In this document: positions 9,541-18,977 of the stretch, piece by piece
Layout: each line of letters starts with the position of its first letter
Position numbering within the stretch: the stretch's first letter is position 1
NCBI GenBank assembly: GCA_942492025.1
Contig: CALODJ010000006.1
Coordinates: forward strand, 62,001-126,000
Origin: JABDQW01 sp942492025
Lineage (GTDB): Bacteria; Pseudomonadota; Gammaproteobacteria; SZUA-229
Length of the DNA: 64,000 nt
Direction of reading: 5' to 3'
The notes under the pieces: generated by a model
What the model saw: only the letters and a program-made list of their open reading frames with translations
What the model was told of the DNA's origin: nothing
Database searches by the model: none
Translations under genes and position numbers: made by a program

Positions 9541-9616
9541 GTAGGGTGCGCCGTGCGCACCATTAATCTGGAATCATACCCATTGGACTGATTTCGGTGC
9601 GCACGGCGCACCCTAC
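9541..9616. repeat. GTAGGGTGCGCC paired inverted repeat, copy 3
   Basis: The two complementary 21-base arms are identical to those of copy 1, with a different spacer of about 34 bases. It lies 25 bases beyond the end of MITE copy B. Nothing else recognisable lies between 9617 and the RND adaptor gene. Confidence 0.87.
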
Positions 9617-9877
9617 GGTAGATCTCATTTTTTTCACCAACGAAAGACGTAACGCATACAATTGCGAGCTGCGACAGCGACGTGGCAATCTCCGCACTCC
9701 AGCCTACCTTTCAATGCGCGCAAAGGGCAGTTACATTATATGACCCAAGTAATTCAGAAGACTGATTGAAACATTGTCGTGATATGCTCACGCTCGTGAA
9801 ACCTATAGCGTGTACAGATTGTCGCAACACCATACCCGGACTGAACAGCCGGGTCATTTCCGGGAGATGTTGATTTG

Positions 9878-10978
9878 ATGCGAGTTTGCCGACTTTTCTG
9901 CATACATATCCTTGGCCGATGCCTGATGCCCGGTTTGGTCGTGGTATCCGGTTTCACCTATGCCGCGCCTCCCGCAGTCACACCGGTATTCGTCACCGAA
10001 GCCAAGCTGGACACCATCGAAGACCGCATCGAGGCCCTGGGTACTTTACGCGCGAATGAATCCGTTGAATTGACCGCCTCGGTCACCGAGACTGTCACAG
10101 CAATCAATTTTGACGACGGCGATCGCGTCAAAGCCGGACAGGTACTGGTCGAGATGACCGACGATGAGGAGGACGCACTACTGGAGGAGGCGCGTGTCAC
10201 GGTCGACGAGGCGAAACGACAGTACCAGCGCATCAAGTCGTTGCGTGCCCAGCAAAGCGCTTCCGAGTCGCAGCTCGATGAGCAACGACGCGTCTGGGAA
10301 GCGAGTCGTGCCCGGCTGTCCGCGATCGAATCACGCCTCGCAGACCGGCTGGTGCGTGCGCCCTTTAGCGGCGTTGTCGGCCTGCGCAATATCAGCATTG
10401 GCACTCTGGTCGAGCCCGGTGACCTGATATCCACCCTCGACGACGACAGTGTGATGAAACTCGATTTTTCGATCCCGGCCGGCCAGCTTGGCCGTCTTGC
10501 CGTGGGTATGCCGGTGACGGCCAGCACGCGCGCATGGGTGGGTCGCGATTTTAAAGGCATGGTGAAAAGTATCGATAGCCGGGTTGACCCGGTAACGCGC
10601 ACCGTGATCGTGCGCGCTCTGCTGCAGAACGCGGACCATGCACTGAAGCCGGGTATGCTGATGCAGGTCGAACTGCAGAGTGCCGTGCGGCAATCCATCG
10701 TGATACCGGAAGAATGCCTGGTCGCTCAGGGCCAGAAGCAATTCGTTTTCGTCGTCAGTGCGACCGATAGCACGGTCGAACGCCGCGAAGTGCGCATCGG
10801 CACACGTCGGCCGGGCCAGGTCGAGGTGGTCGATGGCCTGAGTGCTGGAGAGCTGGTGATCACCGATGGCACGCTCAAGGTCCGGTCTGGCAGCAAGGTC
10901 AGCATTCGTGCCATGGACGATGGCACCACAGGCCTGCACCAGCTGCTCGAAAAACCCGCAGAAGAACAGCAACCATGA
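9878..10978 (+). CDS. RND efflux periplasmic adaptor (membrane fusion protein)
   Basis: This is a HlyD/MexH-type adaptor linking an inner-membrane RND pump to an outer-membrane channel. A signal sequence ends near FTYA. A biotinyl-lipoyl-like half with DGDRVKAGQVLVEM is followed by a helical hairpin (about residues 95-150), the second lipoyl half LVRAPFSGVVGLR and beta-barrel segments. The ATG at 9878 follows GGGAG. It overlaps the pump gene by four bases (ATGA), so the two are translationally coupled. No outer-membrane factor gene is adjacent. Confidence 0.93.
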   Translation: MRVCRLFCIHILGRCLMPGLVVVSGFTYAAPPAVTPVFVTEAKLDTIEDRIEALGTLRANESVELTASVTETVTAINFDDGDRVKAGQVLVEMTDDEEDALLEEARVTVDEAKRQYQRIKSLRAQQSASESQLDEQRRVWEASRARLSAIESRLADRLVRAPFSGVVGLRNISIGTLVEPGDLISTLDDDSVMKLDFSIPAGQLGRLAVGMPVTASTRAWVGRDFKGMVKSIDSRVDPVTRTVIVRALLQNADHALKPGMLMQVELQSAVRQSIVIPEECLVAQGQKQFVFVVSATDSTVERREVRIGTRRPGQVEVVDGLSAGELVITDGTLKVRSGSKVSIRAMDDGTTGLHQLLEKPAEEQQP

Positions 10979-13900
10979 TCCTGTCCGATATCGCGGTCAC
11001 ACGTCCGGTCCTGGCCGCGGTGATGTCCTTGCTGCTGGTCACCTTTGGCCTGTTGTCCTTCGATCGTCTGCCGCTGCGCGAGTACCCCGATATCGATGCG
11101 CCGGTGGTGTCGATCGAGACGATCTATCCCGGCGCCGCCGCCAATGTGGTGGAGACGCGCATCACCGAACTCATCGAAGACCGTATTGCCGGTGTTGAAG
11201 GCATACGTTTTATCGATTCGAAAAGTGAGGATGGCCGCTCGGTCATCAGTATCGAGTTTACGATCAACCGCGATGTGGACGCTGCCGCCAATGACATTCG
11301 TGATCGTGTCTCGGCCGTGCTCGCCGAACTGCCGGACGAAGCCGACCCCCCTGAAATACAGAAGGTCGACAGCAACGAAGATGTCATCATGTGGCTCAAT
11401 CTGGTCAGTGACCGCCTGTCGGTGCCTGAAATAACCGACTACGCGTCGCGCTACCTGGTCGATCGCTTCTCGGTGCTGGAGGGGGTCGCGCGGGTGCGCG
11501 TCGGCGGTGGTCAGGTTTACGCGATGCGCATCTGGCTCGACCGACGTGCGCTGGCCGCGCGCGGCCTGACCGTGGCCGATGTCGAGGCCGCGCTGCGAGC
11601 CGAGAACGTCGAACTCCCGGCAGGCAGTATCGATTCGGAAGAGCGCCAGTTTACCGTGCGCATCAAGCGCAATTTCCGCTCTGCCGAGGATTTCAGCAAG
11701 CTGGTGCTCGGCCAGGGTGAGGGTGGTTATCTGGTCAGGCTTGGCGATGTCGCCCGGGTCGAACGCGGTGCGGCCGAAGACCGCTTGTTTTTCCGCGGTA
11801 ATCGCGAACCCATGGTCGGTATCGGCATTATCAAGCAGTCAACGGCAAACACGCTGGCTGTCGCGCAGGCGGCCAAGGCCGAGGCGGCGCGCATCAATCC
11901 CACCCTGCCCGAAGGCATGGCGATCAAGCAGAGTTATGACAGTTCGGTGTTTATCGAGGGCGCGATCCGGGAGGTGTTCAAAACACTCGCGATCGCGATC
12001 CTGCTGGTGATTGCGGTGATCTACCTGTTTCTAGGCAGTGTGCGAGCGATGCTGGTGCCGGCGGTGACGGTGCCGGTATCGCTGATCGCCAGCTTCACCG
12101 TGTTGCTGGCGCTGGGCTTCACCATCAATATCATCACCCTGCTCGCACTGGTGCTGGCGATAGGCCTGGTGGTGGACGATGCCATCGTCGTGCTGGAGAA
12201 CATCCATCGTCGCATGGAGGAATACGGTGAGACCCGGCTGGTCGCGGCCTTTCGCGGCACGCGCCAGGTTGGCTTTGCAGTGATCGCCACCACCGTGGTA
12301 CTGGTGTTCGTATTTATCCCGATCGCTTTCCTGCAGGGTGATCTCGGCCGCCTGTTCTCCGAGTTCGCACTGACCATGGCCGCTGCGGTTTCGTTTTCGA
12401 GTTTTATCGCACTGACCCTTTCGGCGATGCTGGCGTCGAAGATATTGCCGCCGGTGGAACGCCAGGGTTGGCTCAGTGAAAGGATCGACAACGGATTCAA
12501 GAAAATACGCAACGGCTACCTGAAACTGTTACGCGGGGCGCTCCGGCACAGCTGGATCATGGCCGCGGCCTTCGTCGCGATGCTGGCAGGCTCGGCCTGG
12601 TTGCTGCAGCACATCCCGCAGGAATACGCGCCCAAGGAAGACCGCGGTGCGTTTTTTCTGCTGGTGTCGGGTCCCGAGGGTGCTTCATATCAGTACATCG
12701 CCGAGTACATGACCGAAATCGAAACACGTATGATGCCGCTGGTCGAGAACGGTGAGATCTCGCGACTGCTGGTGCGCGCACCGCGCGCCTTCGGCAACTA
12801 TGAAATTTTCAACAACGGCATCGTGATCAATGTGCTCAGCGACTGGTCGTCGCGCCGCTCGGCGTGGGAGATCATGGACGATGTGCGCAAGCGTCTGGCC
12901 GACCTGCCGGGTGTACGTGCATTCCCGGTGATGAGACAGGGTTTCGGCGGGCGCCTGCAGAAACCGGTGCAGTTCGTGATCGGCGGCGGCACGTACGAGG
13001 AGCTGGCCGAATGGCGTGACATTCTGCGAAAACAGATCGAGCAGGACAATCCGGGGCTGGTCGGTCTCGACTGGGACTACAAAGAAACCAAGCCGCAACT
13101 GCAATTCGTTATCGACTATGATCGTGCCGCAGATCTCGGTGTGACCATCAACACGATCGGTCGCACACTGGAGACCATGCTCGGTTCTCGCCGGGTCACC
13201 ACCTATATCGATGCGGGTGAGGAATACGATGTCATCGTCGAAGGCGAACGCAAAGCCCAGCGTACACCCACCGATCTGGAGAATCTTTACGTACGCTCGG
13301 CGCGCACCGATGTACTGATCCCGTTGTCGAACCTGGTGCGTATCGAGGAATTTGCCGATTCCATCAGCCTGAACCGCTACAACCGCGTGCGCGCAATTAC
13401 GCTGCAGGCGAACCTGGCCGAAGGGCTGTCTCTGGGTGAGGCACTGACCTACCTCGAAAGACTGGTCGATGAGCATCTGCCGGATCAGGTCATTGTCGAC
13501 TATAAGGGCGAATCGCAGGACTTCAAGTTCGCCGGCACCTCGATCCTGTTCATCATGCTGCTCGGCATCGTGGTGGTCTACCTGGTACTGGCCGCACAGT
13601 TCGAAAGCTGGCTGCACCCGCTGGTGATCATGTTGACAGTGCCCCTGGCCATGGCCGGGGCCCTGCTCGGTTTGTATCTGACCGGCCAGTCGTTGAATAT
13701 CTATAGTCAGATCGGCCTGATCATGCTGATCGGCCTGTCAGCCAAGAACGGTATTCTGATCGTCGAGTTCGCCAACCAGCTGCGTGACGCCGGTCAGCCT
13801 TTCCACGATGCCCTGTTCGAAGCCGCCGGTGTGCGCCTGCGCCCGATCGTGATGACCGGCATCACCACGATGGCCGGTTCGATACCGCTGCTGCTGTCGT

Positions 13901-14073
13901 CCGGCGCAGGCACCGAGACCCGCCTGGTGATCGGTACCGTGATTCTCAGCGGGGTGATGGCGGCGACGCTGTTTACGCTGTTCGTGGTGCCGGTGGCCTA
14001 CGACAAGCTGGCGCAGAATACCGGATCGCCCGGTGACACCCGCCGGCGACTCGACGGAGAAATGCAGGATTAG
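10975..14073 (+). CDS. RND efflux transporter permease
   Basis: This 1032-residue resistance-nodulation-division antiporter of the AcrB/MexB superfamily exports substrates using proton influx. The two large periplasmic loops and 12 helices are evident. The proton-relay aspartates sit in LAIGLVVDDAIVVLEN near residue 400, and the partner lysine is in LIGLSAKNGILIVEF near residue 925. Substrate specificity cannot be inferred. It forms an operon with the adaptor upstream. Confidence 0.95.
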   Translation: MILSDIAVTRPVLAAVMSLLLVTFGLLSFDRLPLREYPDIDAPVVSIETIYPGAAANVVETRITELIEDRIAGVEGIRFIDSKSEDGRSVISIEFTINRDVDAAANDIRDRVSAVLAELPDEADPPEIQKVDSNEDVIMWLNLVSDRLSVPEITDYASRYLVDRFSVLEGVARVRVGGGQVYAMRIWLDRRALAARGLTVADVEAALRAENVELPAGSIDSEERQFTVRIKRNFRSAEDFSKLVLGQGEGGYLVRLGDVARVERGAAEDRLFFRGNREPMVGIGIIKQSTANTLAVAQAAKAEAARINPTLPEGMAIKQSYDSSVFIEGAIREVFKTLAIAILLVIAVIYLFLGSVRAMLVPAVTVPVSLIASFTVLLALGFTINIITLLALVLAIGLVVDDAIVVLENIHRRMEEYGETRLVAAFRGTRQVGFAVIATTVVLVFVFIPIAFLQGDLGRLFSEFALTMAAAVSFSSFIALTLSAMLASKILPPVERQGWLSERIDNGFKKIRNGYLKLLRGALRHSWIMAAAFVAMLAGSAWLLQHIPQEYAPKEDRGAFFLLVSGPEGASYQYIAEYMTEIETRMMPLVENGEISRLLVRAPRAFGNYEIFNNGIVINVLSDWSSRRSAWEIMDDVRKRLADLPGVRAFPVMRQGFGGRLQKPVQFVIGGGTYEELAEWRDILRKQIEQDNPGLVGLDWDYKETKPQLQFVIDYDRAADLGVTINTIGRTLETMLGSRRVTTYIDAGEEYDVIVEGERKAQRTPTDLENLYVRSARTDVLIPLSNLVRIEEFADSISLNRYNRVRAITLQANLAEGLSLGEALTYLERLVDEHLPDQVIVDYKGESQDFKFAGTSILFIMLLGIVVVYLVLAAQFESWLHPLVIMLTVPLAMAGALLGLYLTGQSLNIYSQIGLIMLIGLSAKNGILIVEFANQLRDAGQPFHDALFEAAGVRLRPIVMTGITTMAGSIPLLLSSGAGTETRLVIGTVILSGVMAATLFTLFVVPVAYDKLAQNTGSPGDTRRRLDGEMQD

Positions 14074-14080
14074 CGACTAT

Positions 14081-14102
14081 TTTTCACCCGATGGACGAGT
14101 CC
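14081..14102 (+). repeat. TTTCACCCGATGGACGAGTCC motif, copy 1
   Basis: This 20-odd-base motif recurs almost exactly at 59404-59425 and 62191-62212, each time just after or between genes. The CTCACC core resembles the MITE ends, so it may be a derivative of that family. The role is unknown. Confidence 0.5.
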
Positions 14103-14172
14103 AGACTTTTTTGTACTATATTTCCTATACTTAAGGCTAAATAGATCCAATAACAGTTAAGAGCCTGATCCA

Positions 14173-14874
14173 TTGAAATCGGAAAGTGAAGAGATAACGG
14201 ACCCGGCAAGGGTGGTGCCGCTGCTCGAGCGGTTGGCGAAACGACGCACACCACTCGCTGTCAAGGTCAACGGCCATGCCGAGCAGTTCAGCAGCTGCAT
14301 TGTGAATGTCGACCAGACGCATGTACTGTTGGACGAACTGCTGCCGTCCAGTGGTCACGCGCTATTACTCTCGAAACGCAAGCTTCAGGTCATCGCAAAG
14401 CTCGATGGTATCGACATCTGTTTCGACACCACGCTGGAACGCGTGGACACTGAGGACAGGGTCGTTACCTATTATGCGCAGCTGCCCGGGCAGATCGCGT
14501 ACGGCCAGCGTCGTCTCGACTTCAGAGTGCATATCCCGATGGCAACGAAACTGCGTGTGATCATCGACAGTAGCGACGGTTCTGTGTTCGAGGGGGTGCT
14601 GCACGATCTGTCTCACGGCGGTGCGGGCATGGTATTTCCCGGGGGCAAGCCCAACGTGACAGCCGGGCTGTTGCACAATTGCGCGATCGAACTGTCCGAT
14701 CACGACTGGCTCTTCACAACCGTGGAGTTGCGTTATTCAAAACGTATCACGTTTCGCGACCGGCAATTGATCGGTGCCCGTTTTGCCGATATAAGCCCTG
14801 CACAGGCACAGCTGATTCGCCAGCACATCTGTGATCTGCAGCGCGAACTGCTCAGAAAGCGCGCAGCGGATTGA
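14173..14874 (+). CDS. PilZ-domain protein with YcgR-like N-terminus
   Basis: Residues about 15-110 resemble the N-terminal domain of flagellar brake proteins, and residues about 115-225 form a PilZ domain that binds cyclic di-GMP. The binding motifs are RRLDFRVHI and DLSHGGAGM. The start is a TTG at 14173, because no nearby ATG is in frame. Members tune flagellar motility or surface behaviour, but no motility genes lie nearby. The 233-residue length fits. Confidence 0.8.
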   Translation: MKSESEEITDPARVVPLLERLAKRRTPLAVKVNGHAEQFSSCIVNVDQTHVLLDELLPSSGHALLLSKRKLQVIAKLDGIDICFDTTLERVDTEDRVVTYYAQLPGQIAYGQRRLDFRVHIPMATKLRVIIDSSDGSVFEGVLHDLSHGGAGMVFPGGKPNVTAGLLHNCAIELSDHDWLFTTVELRYSKRITFRDRQLIGARFADISPAQAQLIRQHICDLQRELLRKRAAD

Positions 14875-14956
14875 GCCGCAACAACGGATTCATCGAACAC
14901 CGGGTGTTTCAGGCAGCAGATAAAGCCATTATGTTTTGTACATAGGCATTGGAATT

Positions 14957-15032
14957 GTAGGGTGCGCCGCGCGCACCATTTAGCTGAACCTGGATTTACA
15001 CTACTGATTCCGGTGCGCGCGGCGCACCCTAC
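14957..15032. repeat. GTAGGGTGCGCC paired inverted repeat, copy 4
   Basis: The arms read GTAGGGTGCGCCGCGCGCACC, with the same single change (GTG to GCG) present in both arms. The two arms therefore co-evolve or were copied together. It fills the gap between the PilZ gene and the convergent lipoprotein operon. Confidence 0.87.
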
Positions 15033-15056
15033 GACCTATGTCATCGATGTAATCAG

Positions 15057-16160
15057 TTATTTCCCCGATGCCGCGAGTTCCTCTTCCACAAAACGCATGA
15101 CCGCTTCGAGCAAGGCTTCACGTGGATAGTCATTCTGGTCGACAAACATCTCGCTAATCGTGGGATGGGTGCGAGCAATGGGTACAGCTAAAGCCCAATG
15201 ATCAGCGTTGACGAATCCGATCAGGGTACTGCCCGGAATGATCTGGTCGTAAAACAGCACCTGGCTGTCATTGCGTGCGTCCACTCGACTCAGCTTTCTG
15301 TAGCTGGACGCCAGTACCGAAGAGATGCGTTCGGGGTTCGGGTATGTGACCAGCGAGTAGTAACGAATATCCTTCGGCAGCGGATTCTGCGCCAACCAGG
15401 CCTTGCGCGTAGCAGGACGCAGGCTGTCGACCGCACCACCGTCACCGCTCGAGCATTGTGCATCGGGCCAGTGCTTCAGCAGTTCGAGCTGTGACTGCGT
15501 TGCGCCGTTTGCTAGCGGTGAACCACCGACGGCCCCGGCAGCAGAGATGACAGCAGCAATATGCTGGCGTATCTCTGGATAGGAAACGATAGCCTCGAGC
15601 ACGTCAGGTGCTCCCTTGGAATAACCGATGACAACCAGCCTGGGCTGAGCATTATTTGTTCCCAGCGCCATGATCGTGTCGCGGATTTGGCGTGCGTTCG
15701 TCGCGGTGCTCGACATCGCACCCACCTTCGCGATGATCATGTCATAGCCATACTGGTTAATATATTTATCGGCACTATCGTCCATGTCCAGCCAGTTGGA
15801 GAAACAGTCCCAGCCGACTCCGGGTACGTGCAGCGCCACCAGCCCACGTTTTGATGCGCCCAGTTCGACCCTCTCACCGGTACCGTCGGGCTCGATACCT
15901 ACGCGCGTAAGCGCATCGTCACACGGACGGTAATCGGGCAGTGTCTCGCCGCGCGCCTCGAGTACCGCGCAGAAGATCTCGCGAAAACGGCCGCGTTTAT
16001 CTTCTACACCCGCCTGCGTGGCGGGCACCAGTATCAACGGCGGGGCATCTTCGGTGTAGGGCGAGAGCGGAGTAGAAGAGCAGGCGCTCAGGATAATGCT
16101 TGTTGCCAGTGCGCCAGCGCGGAAAACACGAGATAAGTTCAATGTTTTAGTTTTTATCAT
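15057..16160 (-). CDS. alpha/beta-hydrolase-like lipoprotein
   Basis: A signal with lipobox ending ILSAC marks an outer- or inner-membrane lipoprotein of about 367 residues. A nucleophile-elbow-like motif (VIGYSKGAPD) and the downstream pattern suggest an alpha/beta hydrolase fold. Possible acid and base residues lie toward the C-terminus (NADHWALAV). I use the start MIKTKTLNLS at 16160, since the longer reading overlaps the upstream gene deeply. It is the third gene of a coupled operon with two LssY_C lipoproteins, and the substrate is unknown. Confidence 0.72.
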   Translation of the reverse strand: MIKTKTLNLSRVFRAGALATSIILSACSSTPLSPYTEDAPPLILVPATQAGVEDKRGRFREIFCAVLEARGETLPDYRPCDDALTRVGIEPDGTGERVELGASKRGLVALHVPGVGWDCFSNWLDMDDSADKYINQYGYDMIIAKVGAMSSTATNARQIRDTIMALGTNNAQPRLVVIGYSKGAPDVLEAIVSYPEIRQHIAAVISAAGAVGGSPLANGATQSQLELLKHWPDAQCSSGDGGAVDSLRPATRKAWLAQNPLPKDIRYYSLVTYPNPERISSVLASSYRKLSRVDARNDSQVLFYDQIIPGSTLIGFVNADHWALAVPIARTHPTISEMFVDQNDYPREALLEAVMRFVEEELAASGK

Positions 16161-17433
16161 TTTCAGGCGCCATGGCTTTGCCGGTCTCGCGTAGCTTAAG
16201 GTAAGGATGCCAGTCAAGGAGTTCCAGGTCAGACAGTGATTGTGGGCGTTGTATAAAAAACAACACCGCACGCAGGCCATCTGTGTGGTAACGCGTGTCG
16301 CCGAGACTGCTGCGCATCTCTCCGGCTTCGGTCGCGCCGACGCCAGTGACGAAAGCGAGTTTCTGCAGCCCGCTCGAGTACAGCATGTCCTGGATCAGAA
16401 GATTTCTTACCTCATCGACTTTCGGATTGAGTATCTGCTTTGTTTTTTCGGTTATATCGAGACGCCAACCCAGTGGTCGTCCGGCCTGAACCAGGAAGAC
16501 CGACTTGCCCTGATAGCGCATCGGTGCCACCCAGATGCGTAGCCAGTTTGCAGGGGCATGACTCTGGCCGACCTTGCGTGCGACAATGTCTGGTGGCCGG
16601 CTGAAAAGTCGTTGTGCATTATCAATTGCCAGCGCATTCATTCTATAGCCACGACGTACCAGCGCGGTGGCAATGTCTTCCAGTCGACCAACCAGGATGA
16701 CATTAACCGGGTCACCCGCTTCGTTTCCGTCTTCGCCAGTCGCGCAGCAGGGGAGTTGCTTCAGACTGGCGCGGAAGCGGTCCGTATGCTGAAAATCGGC
16801 CGTCACCTCGCCGATCAATTTATTGACCTTGACTAAAACCGTACCTTCGCCGGTATCATCGTCGGGTACCTTTGGAAACAGCGTGAATGGAAACAGCTCA
16901 CGCTGACCGAGGATATCGATGCTGAGCAGCCGGGTCTTGCGATGGGGGTTGGTGTATAAAATGCCGGATTTTGTCTCACCCGGCAGAACCGGGTTCTGAA
17001 AACTCAGGTCATCGAAATGTGCATCGAGCCGGGCATTGGTTTCACTGGCAAAGGATCTATGGAACGACCAGGCCACTTCCAGTGGCGAGAACAGATCCGG
17101 ATCGGTACCGGAACGCAGCAACCAGAGTGCCTGGTTGGTGCGGTTTTCAATTTCGATCCAGACCGGCTGTACGCCTGTGTCGTTGATGTTGGCGCCGAAC
17201 ATCTGTTGACTGTCACTGGAGCCCAGTACGGCGGCACTCAGCCTGACGCCTTTTACCTCTTCCGACTCTGCCCTGGCGCGCAACACGGAAACATCGAACG
17301 CGTCGGGTTGCTGCCAGGTCGCGCAGCCCGTCAGAACCAGGCCCGGCAGACTCAAGATAGCCAGGCACAAGGCCTGCAAATTGAGGGACATGAATCGAGG
17401 CAGGCGTACGGCTGTCGATCTTGCGGCCATCAT
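16147..17433 (-). CDS. LssY_C-domain lipoprotein (second paralogue)
   Basis: The protein is 428 residues with a lipobox in GLVLTGC. It shares block-wise similarity with the neighbour at 17430-18728: SALNGTE-like N-half, LPCCATGEDGNEAGDPVNV versus LPCCVTNKDGSRNGDPLNL, and RLWVAPMRYQGKSVF versus RLWMSPMRYHGKTVW. These blocks match the LssY C-terminal domain, whose function is not established. The ATG overlaps the upstream stop codon (ATGA), indicating translational coupling. It is more divergent in the signature region than its partner. Confidence 0.72.
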   Translation of the reverse strand: MMAARSTAVRLPRFMSLNLQALCLAILSLPGLVLTGCATWQQPDAFDVSVLRARAESEEVKGVRLSAAVLGSSDSQQMFGANINDTGVQPVWIEIENRTNQALWLLRSGTDPDLFSPLEVAWSFHRSFASETNARLDAHFDDLSFQNPVLPGETKSGILYTNPHRKTRLLSIDILGQRELFPFTLFPKVPDDDTGEGTVLVKVNKLIGEVTADFQHTDRFRASLKQLPCCATGEDGNEAGDPVNVILVGRLEDIATALVRRGYRMNALAIDNAQRLFSRPPDIVARKVGQSHAPANWLRIWVAPMRYQGKSVFLVQAGRPLGWRLDITEKTKQILNPKVDEVRNLLIQDMLYSSGLQKLAFVTGVGATEAGEMRSSLGDTRYHTDGLRAVLFFIQRPQSLSDLELLDWHPYLKLRETGKAMAPENDKN

Positions 17434-18728
17434 TGTTCATCCTGCCCGTGTATTTGCTCGATAAAGCCGCCTTCCCGACCTTCCCAGGGTAGAAATTGGA
17501 TATCGGTCAGATCCGTTGGCTGCTCATCAAAGATCAGTACGCCGCGAAATCCATCGGTGTAGTACGGGTCCTTGGTCAGGTTGCGGCGGGGCGCATCGCT
17601 GGAAGCGGCGCCGACGCCCTTGACCAGCCCCAGTTTAATCAGGGACTGCGAGTACGCCATATCTTCCTGCAGTGATGTGCGCGCTTCGTCCACGTCCGGG
17701 TCGATCTTGTGGGTCGTCAGATAGGGCGAGTGAATGGTCAGGCGACTACCGATGTCACGGCTGATCTGCCCTACCCACACCGTTTTGCCGTGGTAACGCA
17801 TCGGGCTCATCCAGAGACGCAGGTGATTGCGCTGATGAATGTTGTCACGTGCCTTTTGCAACGCAAAGTCCTGAGATCTGCCGTACAGGTAGAGTGGGCT
17901 GACCGGTGAATAGGGGTAACGTTCGCCAGCGAGTACCGATTCCATCATCTTCAATACCGAACCCGACCAGGTTTGCTCGGTTGGGCGCCAGCCACGCCGC
18001 ACCAGGGCTGGAAAAGCATCATCAATGCCACCGACCACGACGAGGTTGAGGGGGTCGCCATTGCGCGAGCCATCCTTGTTGGTGACGCAGCAGGGCAGCG
18101 CTTCCAGCGCGGCGCGAAAGGTGTTGTCATCGCTATAGTCAATGAACGCATCGTCGCTATAGGTGTCACTGCCTTTTCTACTCGTTAGATAATCGGCGCG
18201 GAAGCCCGGAATTCGGGTGAAAAACGAGAAAGACTTGTGGCGGCGGTCCGCCACCAGATCCACGTGAACCAGTTTGACGCCCTCGTCGAGGTTGGTCAGC
18301 ACAAATCCGGACACGGTCTTGCCAGGGGGAATCGGATTGCGAAAGGCCAGTGCTTCAAAGCGCGGTGCGAGCACCTCCCGGGTTTCATCTTCGTGTGTGC
18401 TGACAAAGGCTTCAGCGGCTTCGGAGGCGGGGAAGAAGTTCGGGTCCAGCCCGGGTGAGAGCAACCAGTAGGCCTCATCCTCGTTGTTCTCGACCTGGAT
18501 CCATACCGCCTGGATGCCTTTCTTCGCCAGCGGAAAACCATACATCTCACGGCTCTCATCGGCAGAAAGCGTGCTTGCCGAGACCTTAACGCCACCGTCA
18601 GTGCGCATGATTGCCCGGCTTCGATAATCCAGTGGCTCTGTTTCTGAAGGCGGTGGTGCCGACGCACAGCCAGCGAGTACCAGAGCGGTGAGCAGACCTG
18701 CAGCGAGGGAGTTAAATAGCTTTACCAC
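17430..18728 (-). CDS. LssY_C-domain lipoprotein (first paralogue)
   Basis: A signal peptide ends in ALVLAGC, a good lipobox, followed by a 430-residue exported protein. The C-terminal half carries the LssY_C hallmarks YSPVSPLYLYGRSQDFALQ, RNHLRLWMSPMRYHG, VWVGQISRDIGSR and HKIDPDVDEAR. In other proteins this domain follows PAP2 or DedA-like membrane parts; here it stands alone on a lipid anchor. It is the first gene of a three-gene minus-strand unit and is divergent from the multihaem cytochrome gene. Confidence 0.8.
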   Translation of the reverse strand: MVKLFNSLAAGLLTALVLAGCASAPPPSETEPLDYRSRAIMRTDGGVKVSASTLSADESREMYGFPLAKKGIQAVWIQVENNEDEAYWLLSPGLDPNFFPASEAAEAFVSTHEDETREVLAPRFEALAFRNPIPPGKTVSGFVLTNLDEGVKLVHVDLVADRRHKSFSFFTRIPGFRADYLTSRKGSDTYSDDAFIDYSDDNTFRAALEALPCCVTNKDGSRNGDPLNLVVVGGIDDAFPALVRRGWRPTEQTWSGSVLKMMESVLAGERYPYSPVSPLYLYGRSQDFALQKARDNIHQRNHLRLWMSPMRYHGKTVWVGQISRDIGSRLTIHSPYLTTHKIDPDVDEARTSLQEDMAYSQSLIKLGLVKGVGAASSDAPRRNLTKDPYYTDGFRGVLIFDEQPTDLTDIQFLPWEGREGGFIEQIHGQDEQ

Positions 18729-18977
18729 GAGTTAAACATATCAACATCAAGTGCGTGTTGGAGACCTTTCCGATAGCTGACAGTGGTGCGGGCTGGAAAG
18801 GGCCAATGGTAGCAAAGCAGGGATCAGGAGTGAAATATTTCAGGTCCCGGGGGTGAGTGTGGTTGTCGGTCATTGTTAGGTATTGAGATCAAGCTCAAGA
18901 AAAAGCTTGCGCCCGGATCAGAGATTGGGATATTATTCCCAATTATCAATAACTGCAATTTTATCAGGGCATTTTCT

